DNA of 64,000 nt from Promethearchaeota archaeon. Its GTDB lineage: Archaea; Asgardarchaeota; Lokiarchaeia; Sigyniarchaeales; SOKP01. The DNA lies in contig RDOE01000002.1 of assembly GCA_011364975.1 (NCBI GenBank), positions 1 through 64,000 on the forward strand, in the 5' to 3' direction. This document shows, in pieces, positions 53,097 through 61,973 of the stretch. How positions within the stretch are numbered: the stretch's first letter is position 1; each line of letters begins with the position of its first letter. The position numbers and the translations under genes were made by a program. The notes under the pieces are model-generated. The model was not told where the DNA came from. It ran no database searches and saw only the letters and a list, made by a program, of their open reading frames with translations.

Positions 53097-54692
53097 TTAT
53101 TTATTTTTTTTAAATAATAACTCATCTTGAATATATGGTCTTCCGGTATATAAACAAAGCTCTGCTTTACTTAATTCTCTCCCTAAGTAATTTAAATGAT
53201 AAATATCATCGGTTATGCGTAATTCCATAACCTTTTTACTTAAAGTTTCTGCATTCTTTCCTATTATAAGATTGAGTAGCTCATCGTTATTAGAATAAAA
53301 TAATATATAAATTTGTTTTGAATAGTGATCCACAAAAAACCTAAAATAACCTTTTTTATCAGAAATGTAATCTGGGTTTTCAGGATCGACGAAAATGGCT
53401 TTTGTCTCATCAATTTGAGGGAAATCCTGACTAACTTTTCCCTTTGCTTTAAATATTGAAATGCCATGATTAATAGGAGGTGTTTTTTTACATTTTGCTA
53501 AATAATTAAGTTTAATAGATTCTTTTAATTCACGAACTCCGCCCATAAGTTTTATACTATGTTCTACGGTAAATAAAACGCCCATCTCTAATTCTATTGC
53601 TATACAAGCTAATAATCCATTAATACCGATGGAATCAATGTCCATTAATTCAACAACGTTTGAAATTCCAAAAAATAATGGTAATTCAATGCTTTTATCT
53701 CTTATTTGAGAGACTTTCTTTTTATATAAAAAATAAGCTTCCAAAGAATTTGTAAACCCAGGACTTATTGGAGTCTCAAGCAGAGGATCAGCTATCAGTT
53801 TTTGAAATCCCAGATTTTGCAATTCCTCTGTAAAGTAAAGTAAATTTTCAACTCTTAATGCAGGTTCTTTTGGAAAATACGCTGCTTTAATATTCGTGGG
53901 AAGAATTACAATCGGTATATCTTTTGGAATATTTAGTAGCTGTTTGTAATTTCCTTTATCAAAACTTAGAATCATATCAATCCCTTCATCTATTGCGGAC
54001 CTTATTTCTTCTTTTTCCATTGAATCTATACTTATTAAAGTATTAAATTTAGATTGAATGAGATTAATAACTTCACGAACCCTTTCAGGATTAGGTTTAT
54101 TAGCTATACATCCTATATCAATAATATCTGCTCCTGAGTCTAAATAATGCTTCACTTTTCTAAGTATTGACTCATTAGGCTTCTCTGGACAATTTACTAT
54201 CTCAGCGATTATGGGAGGGGGTAAATCGCGACCAATTATTAAATCGGATTTTTGTCTATTAATATAAAAAGTATGAGTCCCAATATTTTCTTTAGCTAAT
54301 TTAATTTTTTCAGATAGGATATCATTATATTCTCGAATTCCAGATAATTGGATTAACTTATTAGCTGCAATATTGGTAGATAATTGAATTGAGTCTAAAT
54401 TATTTAATATAAAAGGCAAATCAGACGCAAATTCTGGGCCTTTTTTAATTTCAATTGAAAATTCTTTTTCTAGATTAAAAGTATCCCATTGAACAAATCC
54501 AGGCAATAATATAATATCATAATTAGATTTGGAGATTTTTTTCAAAATCTCTTTAGTTAAATCTTCCGATAGAAAGGCTGAAATTGTTATAGGTGCTTTG
54601 TATACTTCGATTTCATTCTTATGTATATCTTTTATAAGGTTATTAATTATGGGATAACTATTAAGACCGGTTATAATTAATATTCTTTTAAT
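53097..54692 (-). CDS. DUF6513 dihydropteroate-synthase-related protein, probable AUU start
   Basis: The core (about 120-380 with the extended start) is a pterin-binding TIM barrel: IIAEIVNCPEKPNES, GADIIDIGCIANKP and LISIDSMEKEE resemble dihydropteroate synthase. The C-terminal part has an extra domain. Such proteins accompany tetrahydromethanopterin genes. The track starts at TTG 54545, but 49 codons upstream continue the family N terminus (KRILIITGLNSYP... into LLPGF). The frame opens at ATT 54692, overlapping the DUF1464-like stop as ATTAA, with a stop codon just before it. Confidence 0.86.
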   Translation of the reverse strand: MKRILIITGLNSYPIINNLIKDIHKNEIEVYKAPITISAFLSEDLTKEILKKISKSNYDIILLPGFVQWDTFNLEKEFSIEIKKGPEFASDLPFILNNLDSIQLSTNIAANKLIQLSGIREYNDILSEKIKLAKENIGTHTFYINRQKSDLIIGRDLPPPIIAEIVNCPEKPNESILRKVKHYLDSGADIIDIGCIANKPNPERVREVINLIQSKFNTLISIDSMEKEEIRSAIDEGIDMILSFDKGNYKQLLNIPKDIPIVILPTNIKAAYFPKEPALRVENLLYFTEELQNLGFQKLIADPLLETPISPGFTNSLEAYFLYKKKVSQIRDKSIELPLFFGISNVVELMDIDSIGINGLLACIAIELEMGVLFTVEHSIKLMGGVRELKESIKLNYLAKCKKTPPINHGISIFKAKGKVSQDFPQIDETKAIFVDPENPDYISDKKGYFRFFVDHYSKQIYILFYSNNDELLNLIIGKNAETLSKKVMELRITDDIYHLNYLGRELSKAELCLYTGRPYIQDELLFKKNK

Positions 54693-55779
54693 CTAAATCA
54701 CTTAATAATCTCTCTTTATTGAATGGAATATAAATATCGTCTAATATTGAGCCCTTAGCTTCTCTAACTCGTAGATTATTTACAATGGATTCAAATTTGC
54801 CTCCCAGCAAACCGTTAGCTATAAAGGCTGCTCCTTGGGCAGCATGTTTTGATAAATGGCTATATGATTTCATTAGTCTTACTGGAGCAATTTCACTTAA
54901 ATTATTAATCATTTTCTGATCTAAATATTTTAGTTCTGCTCCTCTCCCTGCTATTAAAATTTCACATATCTTTTTTCGGTTAGTAAATGAAGCAGAGATA
55001 CCATAAACTGCTTTTTTGACATCTGATAAATACGCATCAAGAGCCATCTTAGTTTGGTCATCCTTTTGTGCTAGTAATATTATCTCATCTAAGCTCAAAT
55101 CTTGATAACCTGCAATAAAAGACACTCCGCCTTTATAAATATTCTTCTTTTTTATGTCTTTAATTAAATAAGCTAACTCTCCATCAAGACTACCGCATGC
55201 TCGAAATCCCATTATATTTGATCCTCCAATACCGTCGATGATTTGACCATTTTCAATTGCAAGTACAGCAGTAAATCCGTAACCTATTTCTACCATGATA
55301 AAATTTACGTCTTCAGGGCGGTTATTTTTTCGTTCCATCTGATCCCTTATACCTGTAACAGCAGTACATAATTTATCTGCCGTCCCCATGTCAATTTTGT
55401 TAATTTTTCGATAATTTGGAACAGTTGGTAAATGTTTAACACCTGGAACAATAACTCCTGGAATATTTTCAGCTTTAATAAGCCTAAGAACATTACCAAG
55501 ACCAATTAATTTATCCTTTTCTTTTTTCTCGAATTTGAGTACTGTAAAAAATATATCTTTCTCTGTTAAATCTTTTACACTCTTTAATGGTAACCCAAAA
55601 CCGCTTGGCGCTACCATTAAATCAATATTTTCCATTGATTTGATAACTGCAATAGCTTTTTTTGGATCTTCAATTAACTCTTTTGATGGTAATGAGGTGT
55701 CTAATATTATTTCATCCTCATCTAAGCCACAAAAATCCCACGAAAGTGACCCCGGATCAATTCCAAGTACCCTATACAC
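54688..55779 (-). CDS. DUF1464-type ASKHA-fold (predicted kinase-like) protein
   Basis: The N-terminal VLGIDPGSLSWDF is the first phosphate-binding loop of the acetate/sugar-kinase/actin fold. VEIGYGFTAVLAIENGQIIDGIGG is the second, and EILIAGRGAELKYLD the adenosine-binding part. The 363-residue protein fits DUF1464, sometimes annotated as predicted butyrate kinase without proof. Its translational overlap with the DUF6513 gene suggests a shared role in pterin or C1 metabolism. Confidence 0.78.
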   Translation of the reverse strand: MYRVLGIDPGSLSWDFCGLDEDEIILDTSLPSKELIEDPKKAIAVIKSMENIDLMVAPSGFGLPLKSVKDLTEKDIFFTVLKFEKKEKDKLIGLGNVLRLIKAENIPGVIVPGVKHLPTVPNYRKINKIDMGTADKLCTAVTGIRDQMERKNNRPEDVNFIMVEIGYGFTAVLAIENGQIIDGIGGSNIMGFRACGSLDGELAYLIKDIKKKNIYKGGVSFIAGYQDLSLDEIILLAQKDDQTKMALDAYLSDVKKAVYGISASFTNRKKICEILIAGRGAELKYLDQKMINNLSEIAPVRLMKSYSHLSKHAAQGAAFIANGLLGGKFESIVNNLRVREAKGSILDDIYIPFNKERLLSDLD

Positions 55780-55960
55780 TAATAATCAGATCTTATATAA
55801 TGCTCAATTTATAAAAGTTCAATAATTCATTTTATATTTATTAATTTTTAATAGTTCTTCTTAAAATCTAAAGAATAAATTTTAACTAGAAAAAATTAAT
55901 ACTCATATAATTTGATTAATAATTTTTTCCATTGGAGTAAGAATTCTTTTATATATCATT

Positions 55961-56701
55961 ATGAATATGGATTATAAATCTATAGGACTAGAAGAGAATT
56001 CATTGTATGAAGTCTTAGCGACAACTTTTTCAATTGAAAGTGAAAATCAATTTGTTCCTAATACGGCATCTATGGGAATTAGAATATTGAATAATGGTTT
56101 AATTAGTATGAGCCCTTATCCTTCAACAAAAACTTTTCAAAATTTGAATCAAATACCCCTTGTAACGCTTAATTTTGTAGATAATATCTTTTTATACGCT
56201 TTAACTTCATTAAAAGGTTCAAATATGCTTAATAATATTAAAGGAGAAAAGGAAAATTTTTATGATTATTATCAATTAAAATCATTGACTCATTTTAAGG
56301 ATCAACTTAAAGCTAAAAAACTCCAAGAAAGTTTCTCAATTCCTTTTATAAAAGATTCTTGGGCAATAATTATTAGTGAAGTAAAAATGAGAAATAATAG
56401 ACATAAAGAAGATGAGTTTGGAATGCTGAAATTAACGGAATTTTTACTAAGCCCAATTTTAATTAAAAAATTTAGAGAATCATACAAACTTTTTAATAGA
56501 GCAGAAAATATTACTTTAGAAACTATAATTTTAGCAACAAGATTAAAGGTTGCCTTTGAAGTAAAAGATAAAAGCTCTTTAGATCAAATCAACTATAAAA
56601 TCGCAGAAAATGTAAAAACAATAAACAGATTTAGTAAAAATGAAAGGGTGTTGAGATCCTTAGAATATATTCAGCAATATATTGAGAAATTTAAAGATTA
56701 A
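55961..56701 (+). CDS. DUF447 family flavin-binding-like protein
   Basis: The N-terminal half (GLEENSLYEVLATTFSIESE, FVPNTASMGIRILNNGLISM, SPYPSTKTFQNL) is the split-barrel-like DUF447 domain that recurs in tetrahydromethanopterin gene clusters of archaea and methylotrophs. The second half is helical. The cofactor may be FMN. The gene is convergent with mptD and their stop codons overlap by 4 bp. The exact enzymatic role in H4MPT synthesis is unknown. Confidence 0.82.
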   Translation: MNMDYKSIGLEENSLYEVLATTFSIESENQFVPNTASMGIRILNNGLISMSPYPSTKTFQNLNQIPLVTLNFVDNIFLYALTSLKGSNMLNNIKGEKENFYDYYQLKSLTHFKDQLKAKKLQESFSIPFIKDSWAIIISEVKMRNNRHKEDEFGMLKLTEFLLSPILIKKFRESYKLFNRAENITLETIILATRLKVAFEVKDKSSLDQINYKIAENVKTINRFSKNERVLRSLEYIQQYIEKFKD

Positions 56702-57093
56702 TCCTTTACTTTAATGGTTTCAATATACATTAAGGGATACTTTAGGGTATCAATCCACTTAATAAAGGCAGTTACTTCAACAGATTCAAATTCAATAATT
56801 ACTTTAGCATTTATGATTTTTCCAGTTACTTCATCATAGTCAAACTCGGTAGATTTATCACCAGAGATTTTAGTTTTATCAATATCGATTTTCACAAATT
56901 TGACATATGGTTGGCATGATATTGCAGCTTCTATTCCTTTTTCAATAGATTCAATAACTGCTGAATCTGAACGTATTGGTATACCACATAAAATGTGATA
57001 AAGTGCTCCTAATTTTATTCCAACTTCAAAGCAAGCTCTTTCTCTAATACTCAGGTTAGGATCAAAGAAAGACCGTTCATCAGTAAGAGGCAT
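56698..57093 (-). CDS. mptD: Archaeal dihydroneopterin aldolase MptD
   Basis: A 131-residue protein with the MptD pattern: RACFEVGIKLGALYHILCGIP near the start and AISCQPYVKFVKIDIDKTKI in the middle. It cleaves 7,8-dihydroneopterin to 6-hydroxymethyl-7,8-dihydropterin and glycolaldehyde on the tetrahydromethanopterin route. The glutamate in FEVGIKLG is a likely catalytic residue. Its ATG overlaps the mptG stop by one base (TAATG), so the two are translationally coupled. Confidence 0.88.
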   Translation of the reverse strand: MPLTDERSFFDPNLSIRERACFEVGIKLGALYHILCGIPIRSDSAVIESIEKGIEAAISCQPYVKFVKIDIDKTKISGDKSTEFDYDEVTGKIINAKVIIEFESVEVTAFIKWIDTLKYPLMYIETIKVKD

Positions 57094-58106
57094 TAAATAT
57101 CATCCAAATACTCAATTTTTGCTCCATCATTATTTGGTTTACAGATGTAAATATGACCACCTATAGGTTTCAGACGCATTTGCACTTCTTTTAATAAGGC
57201 ATTTGCTTCTTCATCTGATTCGACAATTCCAACTATACTTGGACCAAATGAAGACATAGCATATGCTTTTAATCCAAATTCCTCAAAAAATTTAAGAATC
57301 CCCTTAACAATGTCGTGTTGTAGAGAAATCTCGATTTTCTTGAATCCAATTTTTTGAATACTTTTTAACCCTTCTCCGAAACATTTTAAATCGTTTTTAA
57401 TAATTCCTGGAATAACTTTCATTAAAATTTGATGAGAAACTTCTGTGACTTCTGATTTAGGTATTGGGGCATTAGATTGAAAAATACTCACTTCTTCATC
57501 CCCATAAGCACCTTTTTTTACATTTGGTATAACTAAAACAAATCTCCAATTTTCAGGGATGGGATATCTTAAAATTGTAATTGCAGGATCTACTTCGGTT
57601 GATGCTGAAGATGGCAAAAAGGTTTCTTTTTCTTTTCCTATTCCAAAATCATGCCCTGCATCTAATATGAAACCCCCGTTTTCAAAACCTCTCCAGCCTA
57701 TTCCAGAAGTTCCTCCTCTTCCAACGAGTTTGGTTAATTCATTCGTATTTAAATTATTTATATTCTTTAGTTTGGTTATAGCTCGAGCAATAGCTAAGGA
57801 TAATTGGGTTTTTGAGCCTAACCCTACGTGGCTGGGGTAATATCTTATAAGATTAAAATGAAAATTTTTATTACTTATATTAAACGCTTTAAATACCCTT
57901 GATGCAATTTCGTTTATTACCTCGATTGATTCTCGATAATATTTATTTGCTTTAATTTTGAATTCTTCAGCATTGTTTGAAGCTTCGAAAACAACATTTG
58001 GACGGTCTAACATAAGACCTATCCCTCCATCTACCCTTCCCGTGAAACCATTCTCATCAATTAAGGAAAGATGAATACGACAGGGCGTAATTATTCTAAT
58101 TTTCAT
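57093..58106 (-). CDS. mptG: Beta-ribofuranosylaminobenzene 5'-phosphate synthase MptG
   Basis: A GHMP-kinase-fold enzyme, with CRIHLSLIDENGFTGRVDGGIG at the N terminus, HVGLGSKTQLSLAIARAI as the phosphate loop region, and GRGGTSGIGWRGFENGGFILDAG. It condenses p-hydroxybenzoate or p-aminobenzoate with PRPP, releasing CO2, to form the arylamine part of tetrahydromethanopterin. Length (337) is typical. It heads the mptG-mptD pair on the minus strand. Confidence 0.93.
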   Translation of the reverse strand: MKIRIITPCRIHLSLIDENGFTGRVDGGIGLMLDRPNVVFEASNNAEEFKIKANKYYRESIEVINEIASRVFKAFNISNKNFHFNLIRYYPSHVGLGSKTQLSLAIARAITKLKNINNLNTNELTKLVGRGGTSGIGWRGFENGGFILDAGHDFGIGKEKETFLPSSASTEVDPAITILRYPIPENWRFVLVIPNVKKGAYGDEEVSIFQSNAPIPKSEVTEVSHQILMKVIPGIIKNDLKCFGEGLKSIQKIGFKKIEISLQHDIVKGILKFFEEFGLKAYAMSSFGPSIVGIVESDEEANALLKEVQMRLKPIGGHIYICKPNNDGAKIEYLDDI

Positions 58107-58447
58107 TTTATCTTAAATAAGAAAAGTTTCAAACTAAATGTAAGAATCTTTAAAATAATTTAAATTTAATATAAATTCATGGTTTTTTTAATATTATGGA
58201 ATATAATAGATTTTATTAATGATTAAACTTTGATGAAAATTCGACCAAAACAAACAGTTATAAAAGAAACATTCTATATTATAACTTAAAGACTTCTAAA
58301 TGACTATCTATTAACAAAACTGTCAGGTAGTATATGCCATCTTGATAGTACTTGATGGATTAATGTGTTATTTGTTTAAATAATATGATTAAAAGGGTAA
58401 TGCAAAGTTTAAGTAATTTAGATATAATTTTTGGGGGTTAATTAAAG
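58107..58447. other. 341-bp divergent intergenic region
   Basis: AT-rich spacer between mptG and the response regulator gene. It holds a short imperfect inverted repeat (CCATC...GATGG at about 58339-58360) and the GGGGGT ribosome binding site of the regulator at 58433-58438. No small ORF is convincing. Confidence 0.5.
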
Positions 58448-58840
58448 ATTATCACTATTTTCGTAGTTGAGGATGACCATTCGTTAAGGATGCTTTACGA
58501 GAAAGCCCTAGAACTAAATGGATATACTGTTATAGGCGCCGCAAAGGATGGAGACGAAGCAGTAAAAATGTTTGTAGGTTTCACTTCTAAACCAAAGGTT
58601 ATTATAATGGATCATAGAATGCCTATAAAAAATGGAATTGAAGCAACGAAAGAAATTTTAGCAATATCTGATAATCCAAAACCCAAAATTATATTTGCGA
58701 GCGCTGATCTTTCAATTAAAGAAGAGGCTTTAGCGATTGGTGTTTCATGTTTTAAGGATAAACCATTTACACTAGAAAGATTATTTAGTAATATTGAAAA
58801 GGTAATAGCCAAGGATCAAATACTAAAAATTCAAAGTTGA
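58448..58840 (+). CDS. Single-domain response regulator (CheY-like), probable AUU start
   Basis: A receiver domain with the acidic pair in FVVEDDHSLRMLYEKAL, phosphoacceptor Asp in IIMDHRMPIKNG, the Thr/Ser region IIFASADLS and the lysine in CFKDKPF. There is no output domain, so it is a CheY-like or phosphorelay component. The track's ATG 58490 would remove strand 1 and the acidic pair. Upstream in frame after a stop there is only TTA AAG ATT ATC; ATT 58448, ten bases after GGGGGT, gives the normal start (M)ITIFVVEDD. Confidence 0.87.
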   Translation: MITIFVVEDDHSLRMLYEKALELNGYTVIGAAKDGDEAVKMFVGFTSKPKVIIMDHRMPIKNGIEATKEILAISDNPKPKIIFASADLSIKEEALAIGVSCFKDKPFTLERLFSNIEKVIAKDQILKIQS

Positions 58841-58855
58841 AAAAAACTATGCTTA

Positions 58856-58864
58856 TTTTTTTTT
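58856..58864 (+). terminator. T9 terminator after the response regulator
   Basis: A run of nine T follows the stop codon by 15 bp, consistent with archaeal T-tract termination. No hairpin is seen. Confidence 0.45.
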
Positions 58865-58990
58865 AGTTTTATAGCAATAATTTAACAATAGGATCCTAAA
58901 TTCTATATATTTTCTATTCTTTATTTTTATGATATTTAGAAAGAATAAATTTGATTAAAAAGGATAAATCAACGTAAAAGGCGTATTTTT

Positions 58991-60385
58991 TTGAGTGATT
59001 TGGAAGGATTAACTAGAAGATTATTAAAACGAGGAAAAAATGATGAAGAAATTATTAGTAGAATTATCCAAGAGTACCTCGATTTTAAAGATATTAACGA
59101 AGATGAAGCTAAAAAATATTCTAAAGCTATTTTAGATGAATGCAAAAGGAGTGATCTTAGTTATATTTCTAATCGATTTATTAAAGAGCTTTTAGAAGTT
59201 GAAATTGCTGATGTTACTATTGGAAGGCAGGGTGTGGGGTGTAGAGGAGCAGGCGACTTTTTTGTGCATAAATTAATTGCAGAATTATCTGAAACCACAC
59301 AAAAGCCATTCTTAGCCCCAAATTCCCTCGATGATGCAGGAGCAGTAAAACTATCTGAAATAAAAGGTTTTGAAAAATACGAAGATATTATTGTTGTTTC
59401 AAAGATGGAGGGCATTCATAGTCGTTTAAGCGACTTTCCATTTATTTGTGGATTCCATGTTACAAGAGCATGCTTACGAGATTTATATGTCAAAGGTGCG
59501 AAACCAATCTCCATTATGGTTGATGTTCATTTAGGAGATGATGCTGATGTGGGTAAATTATTTGATTTTATGGCGGGAATATCTAGTATATCAGAATTAA
59601 CAAATGTACCAATCACCGCAGGTTCTACACTAAGAATAGGAGGTGATATGGTAATCGGAGATCGCTTAGTAGGAGGTTTAAGTGCCGTTGGCGTTCTTAC
59701 TGATAATATATTAGCTCGACGAAACATTCAAATAGGGGATAAAATTCTGATGACCGAAGGGGCAGGGGGTGGGACAATTGCTACTACAGCTATTTATTCT
59801 GGAAATCATGAAGTCGTAAAAGAAACCTTGAACATAAAATTCCTTGAAGCATGCGAATTAATTCTTGAAAGTGATTATCGTAAGCATATTCGAGCAATGT
59901 GTGATGTTACAAACGGTGGATTACGTGGAGATTTATATGAGATCAATTACGAGGCAAATTGTGGTGTATTAATCTATGAAGATAAAGTAAGGAAGTTGGT
60001 TAATCCCAATGTTCTAAACTTATTAGAAAAAGTGGGTGTAGATTATTTAGGTGTTTCTTTAGATGCATTATTAATTTATTGTTCTGAAAGTGCTGTAAGT
60101 AAGATTATATCAGATTTAAGTAAAATTGATATTAAATGTTTCGAAATTGGTTATGTAGATAACTCAAAAGAAGTGAAAATGATACATATTGATGGAAAAG
60201 AGAAGACCATACTCCCTCGTTTTAGAGAATCTGCTTATACTAAAATAAAGCAAGTAATAGGAGAAGATACGCCTGAAAAAAAAGATATTATGGAAAAGAA
60301 GATTGAAATTGCAGCTGAAAAATCTTTAGAAAAACGCAAAAATATAATTAATTATATTAAAACTAATTCAAAAATAAAAAATTAA
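58991..60385 (+). CDS. AIR-synthase-related (PurM/HypE/SelD superfamily) protein
   Basis: A two-domain PurM-like fold. The first half has DDAGAVKLSE and MVDVHLGDDADVGKLFDFMAG, the second GDKILMTEGAGGGTIATTAIY and MCDVTNGGLRGDLYEIN, matching ATP-binding members of this superfamily. An extra 85-residue helical start (GLTRRLLKRGKNDEEII) and a charged tail are outside the core. Related archaeal proteins are annotated as HypE-like or methanogenesis-marker-like; the substrate is unknown. TTG 58991 is used. Confidence 0.85.
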   Translation: MSDLEGLTRRLLKRGKNDEEIISRIIQEYLDFKDINEDEAKKYSKAILDECKRSDLSYISNRFIKELLEVEIADVTIGRQGVGCRGAGDFFVHKLIAELSETTQKPFLAPNSLDDAGAVKLSEIKGFEKYEDIIVVSKMEGIHSRLSDFPFICGFHVTRACLRDLYVKGAKPISIMVDVHLGDDADVGKLFDFMAGISSISELTNVPITAGSTLRIGGDMVIGDRLVGGLSAVGVLTDNILARRNIQIGDKILMTEGAGGGTIATTAIYSGNHEVVKETLNIKFLEACELILESDYRKHIRAMCDVTNGGLRGDLYEINYEANCGVLIYEDKVRKLVNPNVLNLLEKVGVDYLGVSLDALLIYCSESAVSKIISDLSKIDIKCFEIGYVDNSKEVKMIHIDGKEKTILPRFRESAYTKIKQVIGEDTPEKKDIMEKKIEIAAEKSLEKRKNIINYIKTNSKIKN

Positions 60386-60406
60386 AAAAAAATTTATTTG
60401 ATAAAT

Positions 60407-61435
60407 TTAGACTTTATATTTCTGTAATTTGAAGATTTTATAGAAATCCTCGATTGTTGTAAGACATACTATGACAATTAAAGCAACAAAACCTAACTGA
60501 TATTCATCATAGAATTCTACAGGAATTCCAACATGAACCCAAGGCTCTGAGAAGTAAGGAAATATAGCTGGATTAAACATTAAATATAGAAACAGTGGTA
60601 TCCATAAGAATTTTATAATTATTATAAAAACATGGAGTACCTGGTGGGTTTCTGGTTTTCTATTACCGATAATTCCACGGGAAACATCTAAAATGCCTTC
60701 AATGATCAATAGCAAACCCGCAAATCTGAGAACCACTAAGAAATCAGGGATAAACATAAATGTCGGGAATGGCTGAAATAGTAATAAAACTCCAAATATT
60801 AAACCAATGCTAGCAGCAATAACTTCACCAATTGGTTTAATGAAGGGTTTTAGAGGTTTAGCTAGTACTTCTGACACAGGTGTACCTGCTTCAGCAGCTT
60901 TTTCTAATTCCAGTTTTCTTAACTTCTGTTCTTTTTTGGATTTAAAATCTTCTGGGAAATATCCTTCCATGGATAAAACTACAAATATGATTGATATTAT
61001 AACAAATGATGCAAGTAAACCCATTTGGATTCCCGTTACAAATCCATCAATTAATTGTTCTAAAGAAACAACCTCAGTTAAGATGCTAGCAATCATCCCT
61101 ACTAAATTTAGAATGATAATTACTGCAAATACAATTCCTAATACTCGAGTATAAAGAGGCCACATTTCTTTGGTAATGTAGACTTTTGGTTCACCACGGC
61201 GTTTGTACTCTTTAGCTATACTTTTAGGTGTTCCCATCTGAACAATTGCTTTTCTAACTGATTGTTCGGTAGGTTGTCCAGTTTCAGATATTTCTGTTGC
61301 TTTCTGCCATATATGCTCTTCTAGTTCAGTCAAAACGTCTTTATGTTCCTTTTTATCTTTTAGCCAATCAGGAAGAGCTTTCTTCACTTTCTTCATAAAG
61401 TCTTTAACTAAATCTTCTTTACTTTGTTGGTTCAT
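60407..61435 (-). CDS. HAAS-domain multi-TM membrane protein
   Basis: The N-terminal 75 residues (ALPDWLKDKKEHKDVLTELEEHIW, IVQMGTPKSIAKEYKRRGEP) match the HAAS/DUF1700-type domain that typically partners PadR-like regulators. About seven membrane helices follow, with a charged cytoplasmic loop (KSKKEQKLRKLELEKAAEAG). It is probably the membrane sensor or target of the PadR protein encoded just upstream, overlapping by 17 bp. Confidence 0.82.
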   Translation of the reverse strand: MNQQSKEDLVKDFMKKVKKALPDWLKDKKEHKDVLTELEEHIWQKATEISETGQPTEQSVRKAIVQMGTPKSIAKEYKRRGEPKVYITKEMWPLYTRVLGIVFAVIIILNLVGMIASILTEVVSLEQLIDGFVTGIQMGLLASFVIISIIFVVLSMEGYFPEDFKSKKEQKLRKLELEKAAEAGTPVSEVLAKPLKPFIKPIGEVIAASIGLIFGVLLLFQPFPTFMFIPDFLVVLRFAGLLLIIEGILDVSRGIIGNRKPETHQVLHVFIIIIKFLWIPLFLYLMFNPAIFPYFSEPWVHVGIPVEFYDEYQLGFVALIVIVCLTTIEDFYKIFKLQKYKV

Positions 61436-61958
61436 TCTTATAACCTCGTGATATTAATTCATTTTCAATATTATGCCCACAAACATCGCAAAATCGAAGC
61501 TCAACATTAGAGAGATCTATTCTGTTAGCACACATCGGACAGAAGAGATAGCGATCTTGCTTTAAATTTACATTAACGTCAAATAGTGGTGCGATAGCTT
61601 CTGTTAATTTAGAAAAAAATCCCTCTAAATAGTTGAATACTTTTGTTCCATAATTTGTCATCGAATAAAACTTTTTTCTTCTTCCCGTCTTCTCTCGTTC
61701 GGACTTTATAATCCCGTCCTCTTCAAGCTTCCTCAATATAGGATATAAAGTTCCTTCCTCAATTACAAGAATTTTGTTCGTAAATTCTAATAAATCTTTT
61801 GAAATTTGATATCCATGTACACCTTCATAACTATAACGTTTTATAATCGCCAAAATACACAACGTAGAAATCCCTCTATTGAGCTCTGACTCTAGTTTAG
61901 AGGCATATTCTTGAAATTCTGGATCTAATCCTTTAAGACTTTTTATCATTTCATTCAA
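61419..61958 (-). CDS. PadR-family transcriptional regulator with C-terminal zinc ribbon
   Basis: The PadR winged helix is clear: YEGVHGYQISKDLLEFTNKI, EGTLYPILRKLEEDGIIKSE and GRRKKFYSMTNYGTKVF. A C-terminal zinc ribbon (FCPMCANRID and CDVCGHN) is added to the usual domain. It likely represses its own operon with the HAAS membrane protein. The CPBP protease gene on the same strand lies 15 bp upstream, so all three may be cotranscribed. Confidence 0.92.
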   Translation of the reverse strand: MNEMIKSLKGLDPEFQEYASKLESELNRGISTLCILAIIKRYSYEGVHGYQISKDLLEFTNKILVIEEGTLYPILRKLEEDGIIKSEREKTGRRKKFYSMTNYGTKVFNYLEGFFSKLTEAIAPLFDVNVNLKQDRYLFCPMCANRIDLSNVELRFCDVCGHNIENELISRGYKNEPTK

Positions 61959-61973
61959 CTCCTTAATTTATTT

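Noticed and set aside
58339-58360. CCATC...GATGG inverted repeat as operator
   Set aside because: The stem is only five bases and imperfect beyond that; expected by chance in a 340-bp spacer.
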